From the NCBI GenBank assembly GCA_914767715.1, contig OU612072.1, positions 24,800,001-24,864,000 of the forward strand: a stretch of DNA of 64,000 nucleotides, in the 5' to 3' direction. Below are positions 1 through 12,070 of this stretch, in pieces (the first letter of the stretch is position 1; the number at the start of each line of letters is the position of its first letter). Position numbers and translations under genes: made by a program. Below the pieces are notes generated by a model. That model saw only the letters and a program-made list of their open reading frames with translations. It searched no databases and was not told the origin of the DNA. Source of the DNA: Membranipora membranacea (lineage: Eukaryota; Bryozoa; Gymnolaemata; Cheilostomatida; Membraniporidae).

Positions 1-1395
1 ACCATCATTTTCTTCTACAAGAGAACAGCATTGCTACTCTTTATACCATCATTTTGTTGGAGTGTTATCTTTCATCTACATATTATATTCCTACCACCTC
101 TCTCCTTCTCAGCTGGTCTGTCGGAGAGGATGTTTTATTTTAGTTTTTATTACACCATTTTACTATAAACTTTCTCCATTGAACGTTTTACATAACACAA
201 ATAAATGCCCTCTCAAAAGCGATCCCTGGCGATATTTGCTGTCTTACAAAGAAAAAAACTATTACGTTTAGCTGCCCTCACATAATTGGCTGCCTTAGGC
301 TTGGTTTTATCGATGAATTTAGGTGATTTAGGTGGAGCAAAATGTATCACTGTGAAGGATCATCTGAGGTGATATGTAGGGCATTATTGGGGGTTAAAGG
401 TCTTGTATGTTTGGATGACCCTTTAGTGTGGTTATTTAATTATAGTGCTCTAAGGCTGATAACAGATAACAGTGGACTTTGTAATGTTTGAACTACTGCC
501 AGATTATGAAATCACTGTAAACAGGACAGCTTCGTCCTCATGTGATAAGATAGTATATTAGACTGTGTTCATGAACTCAGTTAGAAGGGTTTGCCATGCG
601 CTTCAAACCTTAAATTATTGGGATGAGATTTAGAGTCTAGACCAAAATCAAAACAATGGCACAGGCTCAATTCCCAGATAATCTTGTTACTGTGATGAGA
701 TGATACTGAAGTTGACTTGCTAACGAACTAGCGAAGTAGTACATTTTTGAAGTTATATTATATTATCTATCTATTACTTGTTCGATATTTATTGTCTGTT
801 TACTGCGATCTTTTCAACAGGACAAGAAGCTTATCATCATCAGGTAAGAGCTCATCAAAAGACATATTTTTTACGTTTTGAAAAGTCCGATGCCATCTCT
901 TCCTTCCTATTGCTGTCGTACTTTTATTCCTTTCATGCCATGCTCTGCTTTTGGATCGCTCGCTTCTCGGCCTATTGGGTTATGACAGAAGTGTCGCTGC
1001 CATACAGCGATGCAGATGCATCACACCCTCAGCTCAGTATGAGTGTTGGGGCAACTTGCAACTTTCTTGAGGGCCTGTTCAACATGAGTTTTTTCCTGCA
1101 TTGTCTTGCTAAGATAATAATTCCTCTTAAATTTAAACCGCATAAGGGTGAGCCATGCTATGGTAAAATTTTTGCGTAATGCCACTGTTGGTAACCTCTC
1201 AACCATATAAATTATACCCATGCATTATCGTCAAATACAAACAATCTTGCGGTCAATCAATCATGAAAGTAGACTTTTTACTGACACTAATAACAAAGTA
1301 CAAGTAGTACCAGTTCAGCGCTAGCTGCAGCAAGTTGTTTCTCATTGCCGCACTTTATACTATTACTGATCAGTTCTAGTTTAAACAGATTTAAC
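1..1395. other. No supported gene
   Basis: Short open stretches occur on both strands but none has credible exon boundaries or a recognisable product. The only notable item is a 13-base match to the conserved 5' end of U2 snRNA at 961-973, treated as a finding. The stretch may be the upstream flank of the esterase gene. Confidence 0.5.
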
Positions 1396-4300
1396 ATGGC
1401 TCGACATTTCCTCCTTATTCGCAGGCTCCTTGCTCTGACGTTATCTCCGATGGCGCTGAAGTTGGTATCCACACTAGCTCTCCTTGTATTAGCAAGCTTT
1501 GCTTACAAAGTATGGGATAAGACCAAGGTACCCAGTGATGTGGCTCCTGAAGATGTCTGGAAGGTGAAAACTATAGACTTCAGCTGTAGATGTGTGCACA
1601 AAATAGTAAGTACGACATCCTTGTATGTATAGGGATAGTATATTGCCCAACCACAATATTATCAGCAAATTTTTCTGAATCTGTGCAAACAGCCGATCTG
1701 TGATTCTTTACAATGCATGGATACACTGGTGTAAACTATAGCTTCGTATCAATACACATCTCTCATGGCAAAAATCTACGAGATGCAGCCAATGATCTGA
1801 AGCGTTGGCAATTGGGGCCGGAGGCAAAAGTTGCCTATTCATTATTTTTTAATAGATCTACGTGATCGTTTTTAGCTTTTGTGCAATGGTTCTAACTGAG
1901 AGGAAAATATTTTGATCAAACTTAGGATCTTTCCACATGTTCTTCAATAATTCTGTCATTTTTATGCATCATGCAACCGTTCAAGTGAGCCCAATTTAGC
2001 CTTGTCACACGGCTTTCTTTTTGTATAGTCCTGTGACATGGCTGAGCTTGATTGAGTTGAATGCTAGCTGCAGTCTAGCTTGGGGCAAGCCACTCATAAT
2101 CTGACAGATATTTTGTTGGCTGTGAAAAAATACATGAAGAGTTGCTATGCTCTGGTACCCCAGTGTACAAGTATATACCTGCTCTGCATTCTCAAAACTG
2201 ATGTAATATCTTCATTGTTGTTTTGTTTACTTAGCAGAAGGAAAGGCAATCAGATTTTCTTTGGCAGTTGAAACATTAGCTCCTATAGGCAATAGCCACC
2301 TATTTACATTGAGGTAACTTTATTTCCCAGGGTAGCCTAGACCAAGTTTGGTCCATTTGCCTGCGTTCCAAGTTGCTCCCAATCTACAGATCACTCTGCG
2401 ACCAGTGGAAGGGAGCAACTGGAATGCAGGCAAATGGATTAAACTTGGTCTAGGGAAGCCTAACATTTGCCAGCCATTCAATTATTCTGATTTTAGATGG
2501 ACATTGTGGCATACTGGAAAGGTGACGTGTACGGATATGGGAGACCACTTCTGTCTTTTGCATTTAACGCTATGCATTATGGGATATGGCCAACTCTCGG
2601 ATTATCACAACCGTCTAATGAAAGTGTTATACTGGTGAGTGAAAAAGAGCAAACAATTATCATGAATCAAAATTATCAGAGGGTATGTGAGGAGAATATC
2701 ACCCTCCCCCTCTGAAATTGAGAACTAAACAATTCCTATTATTCGCATCAGCTTTGCCTAATCACAGGACGATTGTACAAAGTCTGCCATACAATAATTA
2801 GGAAGAAATAGTACAGGTTTAATCGCTACAGATGGACCAATGAATTCCCTCTGAGGTTGGCAGTGCAAAGTAAGAAAGCGATAATGTCTGATGCCAAGCT
2901 TAAAACTTTCTAAGAAATTATCAACAGATACTAAAATAATGTTGTGCAGTATTTCTGCCGTATTATTTTGACAAGAGAGGGCCAATGAATCTAAATTACT
3001 CCTTGTTTTTATGACACAAAATACTGAAACATTTATGTCAGTTTTTCCGCTCATTACGTCTTTCAAATAGATAAATTGGTTCCCACATCGCTCACTCAGA
3101 ATGAATATAGGTCTATCAATAAGTGAGCAATGTGTGAGCGAGACTATCGCTGGTGACACTCACTCACTGGTGAGGGGTCAGATTGCGATTTTGGCTGTCT
3201 TGCCAGTTTTTGGGTTTACTCTGATAAGCCACAGCTGTGACTGATCAGAAGGCGGAGTGATTCCAAATGCAGCAAAACTGGACCAAACTTGGTCTTGGCT
3301 AGGATGAATGGCTCAACAGTGTAAATCATAAATGCCATAAATGACATGAGGCGCTGGGAATCAGACCTGGATCATATGGTCACAAGTCCTTACCCTTTAC
3401 CGCCAGACCGCTCTTGGCTCCTTTATGATCAAGTTACTCTGGTAGTTTAGCCTGATCTGTTCTGGCTGGGCACAGCCTCATCTGTCCACAGGAAAGTTTG
3501 AATTAGAAAAGGTGCCTCACACAAAATAACCCTGATAAATATATTTTATTTAAAATCTGTTTGTTTTAGGAAGACAGAACATACATGGCAGTTGTCCCAG
3601 TAACCATTTATAGAAATGTACATTACAAGCGTAAAAGATCTCTGCCTGCCCTCATATACTTCCATGGTGGAGGCTGGCAGTTTTTTGACTCAGGTAAGTT
3701 TGATATAATACATTTTTCTGCTAGTGAACAAAGCAGTGCAAACCTGAGGAAACAGAATTTCCTTTAGAATGCCTTTTTCATTGACCATGTTCAATAATTG
3801 ATAAAATCACAGTGTCCTGACCGCTCTTTCCACGCTAGTTAAATTTTTTCAAGGTAGCTCGTCAGTGCCAAGTTGTCATTGTCAATCCTAAAATAACAAA
3901 AAAAAACACTAATCTCATAATTTTTGTACTAATGTAGTGCAGGAGTTGTTGCCCCAGTGCAAACAGAAAGATAACTACTGGGCACTACCAGGGATCAGCT
4001 CTTATAAGTTGATTTCAATATTGACATACACTGTTAACTGAGGTGCCTTGATGAACATGAAGATTCTCCATTGCTCGATGGATCATTTGATGGACAGTTT
4101 CTTGTCACAAGATTAACACCTAATTTTCTTGCTATTACAATATGACAGATGACCCTAGCCCTACACTGCGGGCTCTGACTGAGACCCTTGGTATAGTGAC
4201 TATATCAGTAGATTACAGGCTATCTCCTGAGTTCCCGTACCCTGCAGGACTAGAGGACTGTATCAGAGTAACACAGTATGTACTGGATAGACACTGGAAA

Positions 4301-7054
4301 CTCGGCATCAATCCTAATAAGCTCATGATAGCAGGAGATAGTGCGGGAGGTCAGTACAGTAAGACTACTGCAGGAGCTGTTGGGGGTGGATTGGAAAAGT
4401 CTTGGGGGCTCAAACTACTGCCATGCTTGTTTGAGCAATGCTTATAAAGTGTTATAACGATTCCAAATTGTTAACGGGATCTGAGTTTTCTTTTCGAAAT
4501 GTATTTTCTCTGTCAAAGCTAAATACTGAAGACAGACTCAATAAAACAAAATTTCTTTCACATTGTAATGTGAATTGTCCTCAGGTTGACAATTCACATT
4601 TTGTGACTATATAGAACAAATATCAAGTTCAAGATGGTGGCACTTTGAAATATAGAATAATTATCATATTAAAATTAGTAGCGCACATCCACGCCTGTAA
4701 TGGTATCGAGTTCTTAGCCAAAGAAAAGTAGTTTTGTCAAAATGAATGATAGAAGTAAAATTTCATCTAATGTTGATATTTCTGTTTTTGCAACCATCAA
4801 ATATTTTGCTATCAGTTTCACCCTGTTAGATCTCGTAATGATATAGGTAATGTGCTCGCTATTCGAATCCATATCTAATCCAACCCTATTGCTATAACTT
4901 TATACGCTATATCTTTTTAGGTAATCTAGCGGCTGCAGTTGCGCTCAAGTTTCAGAAGAAGATACGCCTACAGGTCCTCATCTATCCCGTCCTACAGATG
5001 TTAGACTTTCATACCTCCTCTTACAGAGAACTTCATGGGAGACTCAAGTAAGTACTCATTCTTGGAATATATCATCCGTATTAAGTCTCCTTGTTATCTG
5101 TTAGTCACTTGGCCTGAAATTGATCTTCGGGTACTGGTTGCTAATGATCACAGAAATGTACTGGTCGAACTGACCAATGAACTCCTTCTTCATTGAACCA
5201 ACTGACGAGGTTCTCTGACCCTTGTTGAACTCATAACAAGGATCAGTGTACTAGAACTTAGTATTTGACGAAAACAGCTGGTGTCAATTCGGAGTTGTTT
5301 CTCTTCAAATTTCAGTGCTGTTTATCTCCACTTTTGTTTTCAATATATACCAATAGGATTACCTCAGACTTGAGTAATATTACTGTCATTAAATACGCAG
5401 ACGACACCTGTATAATTGGATGCATATCAAATCAATCAGATCTTAGTGCCTATCTTGATGAGATTAGTAGAATTTCAAAGCAATGTTGTGATTTAAACCT
5501 ATTGTTAAATGCCTCCAAGACTCAAGAAATGATGTTTTCTACTCAGCTTGTTAGGCCCATTACCCCTACTCTTATCTTTAACGGCACGGAAGTTGATTTT
5601 TGTGACAATGTAAAATACCTTGGTGTTACTGTTGACGATAAACTCCGCTATCATGATCATGTGCAATCCATAGTGACTACTGCATCTCAACGCATGTATA
5701 TTGTGAAAAATTTTGTATACTATAGCTCAAAGCCCCTTTCTCATATGTTATTCAAGAGTTTTATTGTATCCCTCATCACTTACTGTCTCCCCATACTTTT
5801 TACAAGCATCCATGCAAGCGACAAGAAGTCCTTACGCAAAATATTTAAAGATGCCGCCAAGTTGGGGATTGAGCACCCCGATATAGATGCTCTTGTGGCC
5901 AACCAGATCAAGACACTTGGACTACGGTACATACACGATGAAGAGCACTTTATCAATGACTTTCTAACTAAATGCCCCTCAGGTCGCTACAGCACCGTTA
6001 AATATTGGGGTACATTGGGTAGAGACAGCTTTTTAAGACATCTCATACATACACTTAATAATATACTATTCTAAAAAACTTTTTACACAACAGAGATTTT
6101 TTCCATGTTTTTCTTTCTTGTCAGTATATTAACAACGTATTTCGTGACAAATTTTTGTCTATGATAGTAATAAATCCATCCATCCATAATAAAAAATAAT
6201 CAAGCTTCACAAATAATAAATATGTGTAGAGCATATTCATTATTTATTAATGTCAGCTCTGAGTTTGCTGGGGCTTAACCAATGGTCCTCAATTGGACTG
6301 GAACCCACAATTTCTGCGACACCATCTTGCAATGTAAATCTGCCATAACCCAGCTTTAGATAATTTGTCTGTATTTTGAGTTGCTCCTATTCTAATGCTA
6401 AGCCATATCACTAGTTGGGAGAACACCACGAATTAAAGCATACTGAATCGAGAATCGATCCGTGGAGACAGACCTGGTTTTATCTGATAATGTGATTTTG
6501 TTTATTTCAGATATATACTGAATGAGAACATAGTCGCCGGCTCTATTGCTACCTACGGACGACTACCGATGACTCAAACATACTCTATGGTTACAAACAA
6601 GCATCTATCTGAGCTAACTCAGTCATCTAAATATATGGACTATGTAAACTCATCCCTAATAGCGAATCTTGTGAAGGATGCGCCGATAATATTACCTTCG
6701 AGAAAATATGCTAGAGCACAATCAATGAGGACTAGCAGTGAGCAGATTCCCTCAGCGCTAGTCCAGAAGAGGGCTACCGACCCGTATTTCATGCCTTTGA
6801 TGGCAGAAAACTTAGACAATAGTGCTGATGCTTATATAGTGTTAGGTCATCATGACTTATTAAGAGATGACGGGCTCCTGTACCATGCCCGACTTTCTGC
6901 ATCAAAAGGTGTAACTTCACTGCTAAAAAACTATAAGGATGGATTTCACACGTTTTTCCACTTTACACAAGGGCCTCTACAGCTCAAATCTGCCACTAGG
7001 GCGCTGTCGGATCTTATGAACTTTATTAACGACACTGTGATTTATGAAAACTGA
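1396..7054 (+). CDS. Arylacetamide deacetylase / NCEH1-like serine esterase (6 exons)
   Basis: Coding exons read 1396-1605, 2497-2634, 3570-3693, 4149-4349, 4921-5047 and 6511-7054; all junctions are GT/AG and all phases agree, giving 447 residues (429 if the in-frame ATG at 1450 is used). The ATG at 1396 has a good context (aacATGG). Residues about 19-40 form one hydrophobic signal-anchor, as in membrane-bound AADAC and NCEH1 (about 400 residues). The hormone-sensitive-lipase-type signature is complete: oxyanion loop HGGGW at 148-152, nucleophile Ser222 in GDSAGG (split by an intron), a conserved DYRLSPE block at 179-185, Asp382 in HHDLLRDDG and His413 in DGFH. The family hydrolyses acyl esters (lipid esters, arylacetamides), usually with the catalytic domain in the ER lumen. 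Intron 1 holds a foldback repeat and intron 5 a LINE fragment; neither breaks an exon. Substrate cannot be told from sequence. Confidence 0.9.
2334..2457. repeat. Foldback inverted repeat (MITE-like) in intron 1 of the esterase
   Basis: The left arm (2334-2380) and right arm (2411-2457) are near-perfect reverse complements of about 46 bases separated by about 30 bases, containing the palindrome-like block ACCAAGTTTGGTCC. It ends 40 bases before exon 2. A further arm-like copy lies at 3258-3300 in intron 2, so it is a dispersed element and not a local accident. Confidence 0.75.
3258..3300. repeat. Partial second copy of the foldback element arm
   Basis: The bases match the right arm of the foldback element in intron 1 (TTCCAAATGCAG followed by GGACCAAACTTGGTCT) with a few differences. 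No clear partner arm was found next to it. It lies in intron 2 of the esterase gene. Confidence 0.5.
3340..3425 (-). mobile_element. tRNA-derived SINE head fragment
   Basis: On the minus strand the segment reads like a tRNA 5' half plus T arm: an A-box-like GGTCTGGCGGTAAAGGGTAAGG region and a B-box-like GGTCTGATTCCC about 40 bases on. No full SINE tail is visible. It sits in intron 2 of the esterase gene. Confidence 0.5.
5313..6190 (+). mobile_element. 5'-truncated non-LTR retrotransposon (reverse transcriptase C-terminal part)
   Basis: An open frame runs through to a stop at 6072-6074. It begins inside the RT motif that normally reads PQGxxLSPLLF and contains LSPLLFSIYTN, the catalytic box KYADDTCIIG, and the downstream KYLGVTVDDKLRYHDHV block typical of CR1/L2/Jockey-type elements. 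It ends in a short repeated tail of ATCC units (6166-6183), a usual LINE 3' end. It lies in the same orientation as the esterase, inside intron 5. The open frame suggests a recent insertion, but the 5' end, including the endonuclease, is missing. Confidence 0.85.
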
Positions 7055-7814
7055 TAAGTATAGAGAATACTCAACAAGAAATATATTTCAAATTGCAGCG
7101 TGTCTAAAGTTGGTTTGCTGTCAAGATATAAACTCATAGGATGTACCAACCTTCCTGTACTAGTTAGTTTGTTGTACTTGGCCCTCCATTCTCATCAAAT
7201 TAAGTCTTTACAAGATTTATTTCAGTGGGGGGGGACTTTGTTACCCACCGGACAAAACTTGTTAAGACACAAGCCAGCTTTATATGTGATCACCAGATGG
7301 TTGCTTTTCTTTCAATATCTGCAACAATGGTAAGAAATCCTTCATACATGTTTGATCTTAGCAGCTAGTTATATCACCCTGAGAAAAAGTGTTGTATCCC
7401 AACTCCTGACCGTCCCAACCTCCCTGATGTAACCGGGAAGGGTGGAACCAGAAAGGGTGGGGCTAGGACTAGCTGGGGGATATCCTGAGGAGTTACCTCC
7501 TCATATCTAATAGCCGAAAAAAGGGAGACAACTATAAGTATTAATTATAGCTTTAGTTTCCTCAATTGATTTTCATTGTAGTCTGATAAACTGGTTGCAT
7601 GCAAAATAAAAGCAGTCAGAAGTAATTGTAGATGTGTGGTCAAAACCATAAACTGTAATGATCCTCTTATTTCACAGAAGAAGGGTTTTCTGTGTGTGCC
7701 CGTTCATCAGATAACTTGTAAAATGGAAATTAGTCTTGAGGAACTCTGTCAACAAACATTAGTTGAACTTGTGAAAATTACTTAAGTAGTACTACTAGGT
7801 CGAATATAACCAGA
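7055..7814. other. Intergenic region between the esterase and the 103-residue protein gene
   Basis: The region holds the probable 3' UTR of the esterase; no second gene is evident. An open stretch at 7100-7333 has no recognisable product and no start or splice context. Confidence 0.5.
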
Positions 7815-10405
7815 ATGGCTGATCTTTTAAATCTTGGCAACTTCACATCTACTGGAGAACTTGTCCAACAGGTAAGTTAAGATAGCAATTCATTATTTTC
7901 CTGCTGTGTTTCTGTACCACAACATGCAAGAACTAATGGATCTGAGTACTAAATAGGCCCACTCCACTCACTCTGACTCACTCAGTCAGTGACTGGGTTT
8001 CTCTGGCACTCACTCACCAACTAGGCTCACCCAGTGCTACTCAGTGCAAACCCTGGGCTAGCCCTGCAAATGAATGTGAGGGGATGCAGTGAATAAGCAA
8101 GCAATCATTGACTTGCTTGTATTATTATTGTAATGCTCAGTATTGAATTCAATATTGAATTGAATCAATAATAAAGCAACATAGTTAATAGATTAGATTT
8201 GTCGAAGATTTAGTGCAGATAAGACCATCTTAGTTTAGACCAATTATACTTCATTAATTTTACCATTGATACCATTGATTACTCAATTTCCTTACTTTGG
8301 GTATTGTGAAGGTAGATCAAAGTTTGGAAATTCGTTAGTCGGCGTAAATCTTTACTACTACGCTAATAACTAGGCCGAATATCTGTCTAGGTGTCAAAGA
8401 CTACTATCACAGTCGCCCGGCTTACTTCAATCTTACTATGACTCTGTGTGCTATGTTAATCTTTAATCGTGACCTCAAATTGTTAGTATGACTTAGTCTC
8501 ACGTTCCCCATATGACCTAGAAATGAGCCTTTGCGCTAATGCGGCTAATGTTGGCTTTTTCAAGGGATTGGTTAAATGCGGGTATTCAACAACAACATCC
8601 ATATAAAGAATGTGGGCTGAAGACAAAGCCTCACCTATTGTCTTATCCAGGAGTTAGAGTCTTTAACTCCTTGGTCATACCAGGCATATACTTCAGCTTA
8701 GATGTTATTAGCCTAGTCATTAGCAAGCTGGCGGGACTCTTACATCAAATTTATGCTCGCATGTTTCACAGTGAATTAGCACAGTGACTTTTACAATGAC
8801 CATTATACGGTCTTAAGATTCAGATTCTAAGCATACTATTTTACTCCGCCTTGATTTTACAGTTGGTGTTGTTAAACCATTGAAAGCATAATAATTTACT
8901 CAGCCTTGTTTTTCAGTTGGCGTTGCTGAACCATTTGAGGAAGAATGATGCGGACAGCCGTAAGACATACGAGAGAGTCACAGGATTCAGGGTAATCACA
9001 GATGTGTGGAGCAGACTCAGTGGACAGGATAAGATAGACGCAGCTCAAGTATGTCTTTGTTATAACCTTGACCTCATAGTTCTAATTCTTAACTTGGTGG
9101 CGAGGTGTATATCACATTCCCGGCTCTCCCAATAATCTAGGTCTCAAAATTACAACTATGAGGTTCTGATAATGTCTAGGCCTACCCATATATTGCTGGT
9201 GTCTAGTTGGAAAAGAACTCGTGGGTTAGCTCTGACTTCGAAAATTCTGTAATTTTTTATGCTACACCAACCTAAAAAGATGTCCAGCATATTCAGTTAT
9301 ACTTAGGGCAATATTAAACTTTGAATTCGAGTTCAGGATTTCATAGTTAAATTTTGAGATACCTGTTATTTGAGAAAAATCAGTAAAATTTGTCATGTAG
9401 GAGATTTCTGTTACCGTTTGATAGTAGCCCGTTTGTTACCATTAATAAACCTTGAAAGTGTGTAAAATGAAGCAATCCTTGAGTTGGTAGATAGACTAGG
9501 AAGCTAGGAAGTATAATCAAATCATCATTGAATTTTAATAAATTAAATTGCAGCCAGAGTGAAGCCAGCTGTAAATAAAGTTGTTTTCCTGTTCTGCCCA
9601 GCACTGTTTTGCAAAGATGAGTCTTTAACGTATATCAGACACTTTAGTCATGACTTACTGAAAGTGTGATCAAATAGGGTCACCACAGCCTTGGTTTTGG
9701 GGACAAAGCTGTTTTATCCTTTTCAAATTTTGATCTGCTATGAAAGATGGCTGGGGAATTAGACTTCAGCTGAAATAAATACCACGGGCTTCCCCTTTAT
9801 CATACCATTTCTGATCAGTTGGCCCCTCCCCCGACTCAACTGACACTAGGAGTAACATTTACACTGATGTGTGTTTTATTTACTGTGGATTATATGTCAA
9901 TTATTAGATGGTTGATGTAGATGAAAGTTTTACTGCTTGCGCCATTGTGTATGACTCATTTTGAAACTTCAGAAATAATATGCCCTTCACATGTATGCCT
10001 TGTTTAAAACCAAGGAGTGTGTGCACACCTTGCATTGTGCAGAAAACTTCATCAGTAGTATATAAATTATTGTTACACCAGGAAGTTTTGGTTTGAGTTT
10101 CATCTCAAATTCAAACTCTTTGGTTGTATCGAGTGAACTCCTTATGGGCCTAGATTACATATAATATGAGTGGCCAGGATGTTGTCAAAAGTCAGCTTTA
10201 TTGTCATGATAATGGAGAAGTTTGTTTTATGCCTCCCCCAGATCGATCTGCATTCAGCCATTAATGTTTTTCCTGATTTTAGGCGAAGACAATATTGGCC
10301 ATCAGTGAATATGTGAAGAAAAACCCCAAGGCAAGTAAGGCAGAGGTGACACAATTTGTCGCTAAAGAGATTCAGCAATTTGCTGCTCTAGTCGACTCAA
10401 TGTAA
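7815..10405 (+). CDS. Small predicted soluble helical protein, 103 residues (3 exons)
   Basis: Exons read 7815-7871, 8917-9048 and 10283-10405. All three are phase 0 with clean GT/AG sites, giving 19, 44 and 40 residues. The product begins MADLLNLGNFTSTGELVQQ and ends QQFAALVDSM. It has no signal peptide or membrane segment and looks mainly alpha-helical, rich in Lys, Asp and Gln, so it is probably cytosolic or nuclear. I do not recognise the family. The only support for coding is the agreement of start, splice sites, phases and stop. The second exon's acceptor is preceded by a degenerate tandem copy of itself (see repeat at 8839). Confidence 0.65.
8839..8943 (+). repeat. 54-bp tandem duplication spanning a splice acceptor
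   Basis: A segment with polypyrimidine tract, AG and the first bases of exon 2 occurs twice, with the exon starts at 8863 and 8917. The first copy reads LVLLNH and then a TGA, so using it would truncate the protein; the second copy is the coding acceptor. Confidence 0.75.
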
Positions 10406-12070
10406 TACAGACTCAACTATCTATCTGTGATCAACTGTGAAGAGCTTACTGGTAACAATACAGTAGAACTATTCAATATTATGGATGTTAACACTCGTCG
10501 TGTAAAGTCCTTTTTATTTTAGAATAATCTGATATGTTTTAGGTTGCTTCACTACTAGTATTCATTTTTAATTACGACAAAAATCATCAAATGTTTATTT
10601 TTTATCCGATTATTTTTCTGTGATGTTGCATGCAAATGGAGGCCTAGAACCATTAGCATAATGACCGTTATGTGCTGCAGGCCTTTACTGACTGTCTTCA
10701 CTTGATCTGAAGGCTGTAAAGTTTGATTTGAGGTCTCACAGAGCCTGACTAAATCAGATTTATGTATGGTTAATGGATGAAGGCTTCTCATGCTGTCCCA
10801 TTTTCAGTAGTCACTATACTGACAGTATGAATACTTTTTGTCTGTGATGTCTGGAAGAGGGTTTAACTTATCAGTATTACATAACCACTTATACTAATTA
10901 AGATAGCACCCATAGTCTGGGACTTGTATCGTTTATATTATTCATTCAAAATAAAAGCCTCCACTTATTTTATCAAAGCTCTTACTCACATAACTCAAGT
11001 CCGCAAAAAAATACTGCACACAAAAATGTAGATGACTGAATAAAATAAATAAAAATTGCTAAGGCCTGGAATGTCAACAATGTGACATCGTAAAAAATTT
11101 GTTGTCAGTAATTTAAACAAAGTGTTCAGGCCGTAAAGTATTAAGGGTATCCATTCTGTCCGCTATACTGACACATCTTCCTGAGTATTATGGTGTTACA
11201 AGACTGCATCAATAATATGTTTGGAGTTTTAGAGATCCAGTCTTATAGAAAGTTTGAGGAGTTACCTACTTTCTGTACAGGGGCATGCAAATCTGAACAA
11301 CATCAATATCATAATCACTGTAATTAAGCTAATTAACTGTAATTAAGCTATTTTGTTGTTTCTCCATGCCTGGTATACAAGTATATCAATATCACTTGAA
11401 GCAGAAGTTCTGAATGGTCCTGAGTACACTTTTGTCTCTGTCATCTGATAAGAAAAAAATATATTCTTGAATAAATAAATTGAATAGCAACCCTGCTATA
11501 TACCACACCTATAAAGGCCTTTACAATTTGGAAAACATAAAAGCCATCTTAGTCAATTAAAACAGAGCGCATGAAATTAGCAATCGTAATGGTAGCCATA
11601 CCATATGAAGAATACTATTTCTTACACATTTATCGTGCTATTTTATGACCCCACAATCCAATGGTATTTATGTTTGGTGTTTAATTTGTCTTAAATAATT
11701 AAAATCACAAACATCACTGCTAATTGGAATTCATGAAGCTTAGCAAAAGCAGTACAGAAAATAGGAAAAGTCATTGAAAAATTATGGTTTTTTTTATTGT
11801 AAAACATCAAAACCAGTGAGTAAGCCTAATCCTTTAAAATGAACAGAGTGTATGTGTTGATCTGTCACTTCTTAGTAAATCGCTGAAAAAAAAGAAATAC
11901 ACGTAATAATATTGCTCTCATCACAACCCATGCAGACTCTAACAATTTTGACATGATTATTTTTTTGGATCAAAATGGATAGATCAATGAGGACACTATA
12001 AATTGATATTACATCTCACAGCCAGAAAACTATTAGTGAAATTGGCTAGTTCTGATATACGTTTTTATCT
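10406..12070. other. Gene-free AT-rich stretch, 3' flank of two convergent genes
   Basis: The region lies between the ends of the 103-residue gene (+) and the 30-residue-repeat gene (-). A TTTTTTTATTG near 11793 would serve the minus-strand gene as an AATAAA polyadenylation signal. No exon-like open frame was seen. Confidence 0.5.

Noticed and set aside
820-841. A 23-base stretch with acceptor-like and donor-like ends
   Set aside because: Micro-exon possible, but there are no neighbouring exons to join and the motif is too short to trust.
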